A DNA stretch of 9,803 nt. It comes from Oscillospiraceae bacterium (GTDB lineage: Bacteria; Bacillota; Clostridia; Oscillospirales; Ruminococcaceae). Shown here piece after piece: positions 6,852 through 9,803 of the stretch. Where the stretch lies: NCBI GenBank assembly GCA_031260615.1, contig JAISLG010000003.1:1-9803 (forward strand). The letters are read 5' to 3'. Numbering within the stretch: position 1 is the first letter of the stretch; each line of letters opens with the position of its first letter. The notes under the pieces were generated by a model, which worked only from the letters and a program-made list of their open reading frames with translations, was not told where the DNA came from and did no database searches. A program made the position numbers and the translations under genes.

Positions 6852-7577
6852 CTACCCGATAAAGCACAACTTCTCAAAATCTCTCCGCAGTTTCCGTATA
6901 ATCTTCTTTTCGAGCCGCGAGATGTAACTTTGGGATATGCCGATTTCTTCCGCGAGTTCCTTTTGTGTCCGCTCCTTTTCCCCGTCAAGTCCGAATCGCT
7001 TTTGCATTATTTCACGCTCGCGTATGTCGAGGTTGTCGATTACTTTACGGAGCGTTTCCCGTTTCGCTTTGTTTTCAAGACGGTCTACTATGTCCTCGCC
7101 GTCCGTTGCCAACAAGTCGGATAATGTCAACTCGTTGCCGTCACAGTCTGTGTTCAGTGACTCCTCGAATGATATTTCATTGCCGCGGTTGCTCGCTTTT
7201 CGCAAGAACATCAGTATTTCATTCTCCACGCACTTCGACGCGTACGTTGCCAGTTTGATATTTTTTTCGGGGGAAAAGGTGTTCACTGCCTTGATTAACC
7301 CGACTGTTCCGATTGATATTAAATCCTCCAAGCCCGCGTAGTTGCTCTCGAATTTCTTTGCGATGTACACTACCAACCGCAGATTATGCGAGATTAGCAG
7401 GTCGCGCCCGTCACGCCGCCGCACAGGGTCGGCGAGCATTTCAAACGCGTTTCGCTCGTCTGTTTCGCAAAGCGGCGGCGGCAAAGTTTCCGCGCCGTTG
7501 ATGTAATACACGCCGCCGTGTGTAATTTTGAGAAAACTCTCAATGAATAGCAAAAACCTGTTTTTTATGTTGTTCAT
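6852..7577 (-). CDS. sigE: Sporulation sigma factor E precursor (pro-sigma-E)
   Basis: Sigma-E directs early mother-cell transcription during sporulation. It is made as an inactive precursor and activated by SpoIIGA after septation. The 241-residue product starts with a short amphipathic pro-sequence (about 1-24), followed by the conserved processing region VYYINGAETLPPPL (23-36). Region 2 contains NLRLVVYIAKKFE (65-77) and LEDLISIGTVGLIKAV (83-98), with KLATYASKCVENEILM (108-123) for -10 recognition and DNA melting. Region 4 contains RFGLDGEKERTQKELAEEIGISQSYISRLE (194-223), the helix-turn-helix for the -35. The ATG at 7577 is preceded by AAAGGAG at 9 bases; the SD overlaps the spoIIGA stop, so the two genes are probably co-translated. 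sigG, which often follows sigE, is absent here; the convergent fliR lies downstream instead. Confidence 0.95.
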   Translation of the reverse strand: MNNIKNRFLLFIESFLKITHGGVYYINGAETLPPPLCETDERNAFEMLADPVRRRDGRDLLISHNLRLVVYIAKKFESNYAGLEDLISIGTVGLIKAVNTFSPEKNIKLATYASKCVENEILMFLRKASNRGNEISFEESLNTDCDGNELTLSDLLATDGEDIVDRLENKAKRETLRKVIDNLDIREREIMQKRFGLDGEKERTQKELAEEIGISQSYISRLEKKIIRKLRRDFEKLCFIG

Positions 7578-7591
7578 AACAAAACACTCCT

Positions 7592-8347
7592 TTACATAAG
7601 TAATTTTGGATTAAATATTGCGATACCCGTCGGCGTATTTGCCGTTAATGCGAGTACCGCGTCAACCGATTTGCCCCCGATTATTATACGGTCGGGGCGG
7701 ATTAACTTTGCCGTGCCGCCGCCCGTTACCGTGTCGATACCGAATGGGCGGTACTTGTCTTGCGGTGGGAATATCCCCTCGTTCGCGAACACTACGGGGA
7801 GTGACGTGAAAAAATCGTATGTGCAATTCCCCGTATCCGCGAACCCATACAAGGCATATTCCACCCCCGACAGTGTTATGGTAATCTCGTATCGTTTATC
7901 CGTGCCGAACTTGACGTCCAAAAAATATCGGAGTAATTTGAGCGCGGTATAAAAGGCGGCAGGTACAATTACCAACAATGGAAACGACAAATCGAAGTAC
8001 GCGGTAGCATTCCCGAAGTACATACCGAACGGCGCGGCGAACATATAGACGCAGAGCATAAGCCCGGCAAGCGCGAAATTCATTGCGGCAAAGACGACGG
8101 TTGTGCGGATAATACGCCGTAATCCGAACGCGGCGGCGGCAATCGCCATACTGCCCGCGAATTTAATTGCAATATTAACAATCGCAGGCAGATTAGGCAA
8201 AAATATCATTAAAGACGACAATCCGCCGAGAAGCAACGCAATAGTGAGCCGCCCTCGTGTGGGCTTTTGCCGCAATATTTTACCGGCGGCTTTGATAGTG
8301 AAAAAGGTAAAATAAATATTTACCGCGAAAAGCACGTCAACGTACAT
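7592..8347 (-). CDS. spoIIGA: SpoIIGA, sporulation sigma-E processing aspartic protease
   Basis: SpoIIGA is a membrane protease that removes the pro-sequence of sigma-E at the sporulation septum after a signal from the forespore protein SpoIIR. The 251-residue product has an N-terminal membrane region with about five hydrophobic segments (roughly 4-20, 34-50, 54-75, 83-105, 117-137). A C-terminal pepsin-like half-domain follows, with the catalytic motif DTGN at 171-174 (D171) and LPVV (183-186). It is shorter than the Bacillus protein (about 309), within what I expect for clostridia. The start ATG 8347 gives the family-like MYVDVLFAVNIYF; an in-frame TAG lies two codons upstream, so no longer form is possible. 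There is no SD in the 20 bases before the ATG. sigE follows after 14 bases. Confidence 0.93.
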   Translation of the reverse strand: MYVDVLFAVNIYFTFFTIKAAGKILRQKPTRGRLTIALLLGGLSSLMIFLPNLPAIVNIAIKFAGSMAIAAAAFGLRRIIRTTVVFAAMNFALAGLMLCVYMFAAPFGMYFGNATAYFDLSFPLLVIVPAAFYTALKLLRYFLDVKFGTDKRYEITITLSGVEYALYGFADTGNCTYDFFTSLPVVFANEGIFPPQDKYRPFGIDTVTGGGTAKLIRPDRIIIGGKSVDAVLALTANTPTGIAIFNPKLLM

Positions 8348-8353
8348 ATACTA

Positions 8354-8395
8354 ATAATACGCATAACTACCGCATAATATGTCGCTTTCTCGCCA
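8354..8395 (-). promoter_or_regulatory. Possible Spo0A-controlled sigma-A promoter of spoIIGA-sigE
   Basis: On the minus strand a -10-like TATTAT (8359-8354) lies 6 bases before the ATG, so a start about 7 bases downstream would fall on the A of the start codon and give a leaderless mRNA. GCGACA (8385-8380) is a partial -35 at a long 20-base spacing. TGGCGAG (8395-8389) matches the Spo0A box TGNCGAA at 6 of 7 positions and would be centred near -45. The known B. subtilis spoIIG promoter has the same layout: an over-long spacer and 0A boxes around the -35. A second TATTAT at 8379-8374 is an alternative -10. All matches are imperfect. Confidence 0.35.
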
Positions 8396-8411
8396 CGGAC
8401 ATAAAAAACAT

Positions 8412-8456
8412 AAACACATACAACACGCACAACAACCCAAACACATACAACGCGCA
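8412..8456. repeat. Direct repeat upstream of spoIIGA (two 18-base copies, 27-base period)
   Basis: AAACACATACAACACGCA at 8412-8429 recurs at 8439-8456 with one change (A to G at 8452). The copies lie about 65-110 bases upstream of the spoIIGA ATG and are C/A-rich on the plus strand. They could be paired binding sites or a simple local duplication. Confidence 0.6.
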
Positions 8457-8465
8457 AAGAAGTAA

Positions 8466-8624
8466 GAAACGAAGGGAACGTGTTCTTTTTCTTTTGCGAA
8501 AGAAAAAGAACCAAAAAGAAAAGCGTATCGTCCTCGTCTATTACCTTTGCAATGGGAAACACACCCATAATACGACAGGTGTCTGAATCTATTTTTATAT
8601 GTAAAACACGTTTCCCCTCGTTTC
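8466..8624. repeat. Imperfect 20-base inverted repeats bracketing about 120 bases
   Basis: The left arm 8466-8484 (GAAACGAAGGGAACGTGTT) matches the reverse complement of 8605-8624 (GAAACGAGGGGAAACGTGTT) with one substitution and one indel. The enclosed segment carries the 13-bp hairpin next to the left arm. The arrangement recalls a miniature inverted-repeat element, but no target-site duplication is visible and no transposase is present. Confidence 0.5.
8482..8511. repeat. Perfect 13-bp hairpin palindrome in the spoIIGA/murA gap
   Basis: GTTCTTTTTCTTT (8482-8494) pairs perfectly with AAAGAAAAAGAAC (8499-8511) around a TGCG loop. The stem is nearly all A-T on a purine/pyrimidine strand bias, and it lacks the GC-rich stem plus T-run of an intrinsic terminator. 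It may be a dispersed palindromic repeat or a protein site. Confidence 0.6.
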
Positions 8625-8665
8625 TCCTGTCCTCGGCGGTATGTTTGCGATTTGCATATATTGAG

Positions 8666-8691
8666 CAAGATTATATTTTGCGAAAATCTTG
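8666..8691 (+). promoter_or_regulatory. Small inverted repeat in the murA leader, just before the SD
   Basis: CAAGATT (8666-8672) and AATCTTG (8685-8691) form a 7-bp inverted repeat. ATTTTGCGAAAAT (8675-8687) is an alternative nested palindrome. It ends 3 bases before the murA SD GGAG (8695-8698), so it could be an operator or affect ribosome access. There is no direct evidence of function. Confidence 0.3.
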
Positions 8692-8702
8692 AAAGGAGTA
8701 AT

Positions 8703-9803
8703 ATGATACTTGCGAAACAAAACCATCCGCCTACTGTTGGCGGCAGTGTCGGCGGCGGAAAATACTTCGTCAACGGTGGCAATATACTAAGCGGCGACAT
8801 CGCCGTACAGGGGAGTAAAAACTGCCTTACACCGATACTCGCCGCAAGCATAATGGTATCGGGCGAAACGGTACTCACCAACACACCTGATATTGGAGAT
8901 TTGTTCTCCGAACTACTGATACTGAACAGTATCGGCGTGTCGTACAAGAAGATGAGCGGCGTAATATTTTCCGACGCGAAAAACGCGGAAAGCGTACCGC
9001 TTACCTCGGAACTGTGCGACAAAATGCGCTCATCAATACTGTTCCTCGCGCCCCTTCTCGCACGCACAGGCAAATGCGATATTGCCAAACCCGGGGGGTG
9101 CAAAATCGGCGACCGTCCAATCGACTTCCACCTCGATGTAATACGCAAAATGGGCGCAACGGTGAAAGACGAATACGACCTTATCAAATGCCGCGCGGAC
9201 AAACGATTGCACGGGGCGATTATACAATTCCCGAAAATATCCGTGGGAGCAACGGAAACGGCAATATGCGCGGCAGTTACCGCAAGCGGCACAACAAAAA
9301 TACTCGGTGCGGCTTGCGAACCCGAGATAATGGGGCTTGCGAAGTTCTTGAACAAATGCGGAGCAAAGATACGCGGCGCGGGGACGAACTATATTGTAAT
9401 CGAGGGTGTGAAGGAACTTAACCCGACCAACTTTGAGATAATACCCGACCGCATAGCAACGGTAACATATCTTGCGGCGGCGGCGGCGACACGCGGTGAA
9501 ATATATATCCGAAACGCGGACAGCAACGCATTGTATGCGATACTGCCATTTTTCGAGGCGGCAGGCTGTCACCTCAGCGTATCGGAAAAGGGGCGGACTA
9601 TCTACCTTAACGCGAAAAACCGCGCTCTAAAAAGTATCGGGCAAGTAACAACCTCACCATACCCGGGGTTCGCAACGGACGCGCAACCATTGTTAATGGC
9701 ACTGACCGCCTCGGTAAACGGCACATCAATATTCGAGGACGGGATATTCGAGAATCGTTTTATGCTCGTACCCGAACTGGCAAAAATGGGAGCAAAGATA
9801 TAC
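8703..9803 (+). CDS. murA: MurA, UDP-N-acetylglucosamine 1-carboxyvinyltransferase, N-terminal 367 residues
   Basis: MurA carries out the first committed step of peptidoglycan synthesis in the cytoplasm: it transfers enolpyruvate from phosphoenolpyruvate to UDP-GlcNAc. Family landmarks are GSKN at 37-40 (the conserved K39-N40 pair), the PEP-loop PGGCKIGDRPIDFH at 130-143 with catalytic Cys133 (the fosfomycin target), IPDRIAT at 247-253, and PGFATDAQP at 321-329 with the catalytic Asp326. The conserved C-terminal Arg lies beyond the window; a full protein of about 420-440 residues is expected. The start ATG 8703 follows AAAGGAG by 4 bases. There is an unusual extension of about 20 residues before the normal family start, ending in a Gly-rich run (TVGGSVGGGK, 11-20), and no later start codon could remove it. 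Fosfomycin-insensitive MurA enzymes have Asp at the Cys position; here it is Cys. Confidence 0.94.
   Translation, partial: MILAKQNHPPTVGGSVGGGKYFVNGGNILSGDIAVQGSKNCLTPILAASIMVSGETVLTNTPDIGDLFSELLILNSIGVSYKKMSGVIFSDAKNAESVPLTSELCDKMRSSILFLAPLLARTGKCDIAKPGGCKIGDRPIDFHLDVIRKMGATVKDEYDLIKCRADKRLHGAIIQFPKISVGATETAICAAVTASGTTKILGAACEPEIMGLAKFLNKCGAKIRGAGTNYIVIEGVKELNPTNFEIIPDRIATVTYLAAAAATRGEIYIRNADSNALYAILPFFEAAGCHLSVSEKGRTIYLNAKNRALKSIGQVTTSPYPGFATDAQPLLMALTASVNGTSIFEDGIFENRFMLVPELAKMGAKIY

Larger units (their letters stand above)
8348..8702. other. Structured 355-base intergenic region between spoIIGA and murA
   Basis: No coding sequence is convincing here; the open frames on either strand are low-complexity. 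From left to right it holds the spoIIGA promoter candidate, a strongly C/A-rich stretch with an 18-base direct repeat (8412-8456), an arm of an inverted repeat (8466-8484), a 13-bp perfect hairpin (8482-8511), an unassigned stretch (8512-8604), the other inverted-repeat arm (8605-8624), and the murA leader with a small inverted repeat and SD. I see no clear promoter for murA: TATATT (8672-8677) has no -35 at normal spacing. Confidence 0.6.

Noticed and set aside
8412..8456. A CRISPR array or leader
   Set aside because: Only two short repeat copies with a 9-base gap, and no cas genes nearby.
8480..8692. A 70-codon plus-strand frame beginning MFFFFCERKRTKKK
   Set aside because: It starts within the hairpin palindrome, is low-complexity, and has no SD or family likeness.
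8351..9355. A 334-codon open frame on the minus strand
   Set aside because: It runs antisense through murA, whose plus-strand reading has all family motifs. The protein is low-complexity with no recognisable domain.

Overview
The window looks like chromosomal core DNA of a motile, endospore-forming member of the Firmicutes, most probably a clostridium. The evidence is a spoIIGA-sigE pair (sporulation sigma factor and its processing protease), flagellar export genes fliQ and fliR, an RqcH-type ribosome quality-control gene and murA, together with SD motifs of the AAAGGAG/GGGG type. The genus cannot be told from the sequence. There is no sign of an integrated mobile element, CRISPR array, rRNA or tRNA.

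Layout. (1) Positions 1-1208, minus strand: the first 402 codons of rqcH; the gene runs off the left edge. (2) Positions 1209-1355: a divergent intergenic region with a good sigma-A type promoter facing right. (3) Positions 1356-6758, plus strand: one tightly packed apparent operon of six genes. It holds two tandem family-2 glycosyltransferases, prmC (release-factor methyltransferase), an unrecognised 505-residue three-helix membrane protein, fliQ and fliR. Gaps are 10 bases or less, or the genes overlap. (4) Positions 6777-6842: a 30-bp-stem palindrome, probably a bidirectional terminator, between convergent fliR and sigE. (5) Positions 8347-6852, minus strand: spoIIGA-sigE, with the sigE SD overlapping the spoIIGA stop. 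(6) Positions 8348-8702: a 355-base divergent intergenic region rich in inverted and direct repeats. (7) Positions 8703-9803, plus strand: murA, 367 codons, running off the right edge.

How the genes work together. SpoIIGA is expected to cleave the pro-sequence of sigma-E in the mother cell during sporulation. FliQ and FliR are membrane parts of the flagellar type III export gate, but their usual partners fliP, flhB and flhA are not next to them; an unknown membrane protein sits where fliP would be expected. The two glycosyltransferases share a 79-base block that is identical at DNA level inside otherwise diverged genes, which suggests recent gene conversion. PrmC appears to start at a CTG that overlaps the preceding stop (CTGA).

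I did not find a clear new multi-gene system. The best leads are the unknown membrane protein with the orphan fliQR pair, the non-canonical prmC start, the spoIIGA start without an SD (possibly leaderless), and the structured spoIIGA/murA intergenic region.
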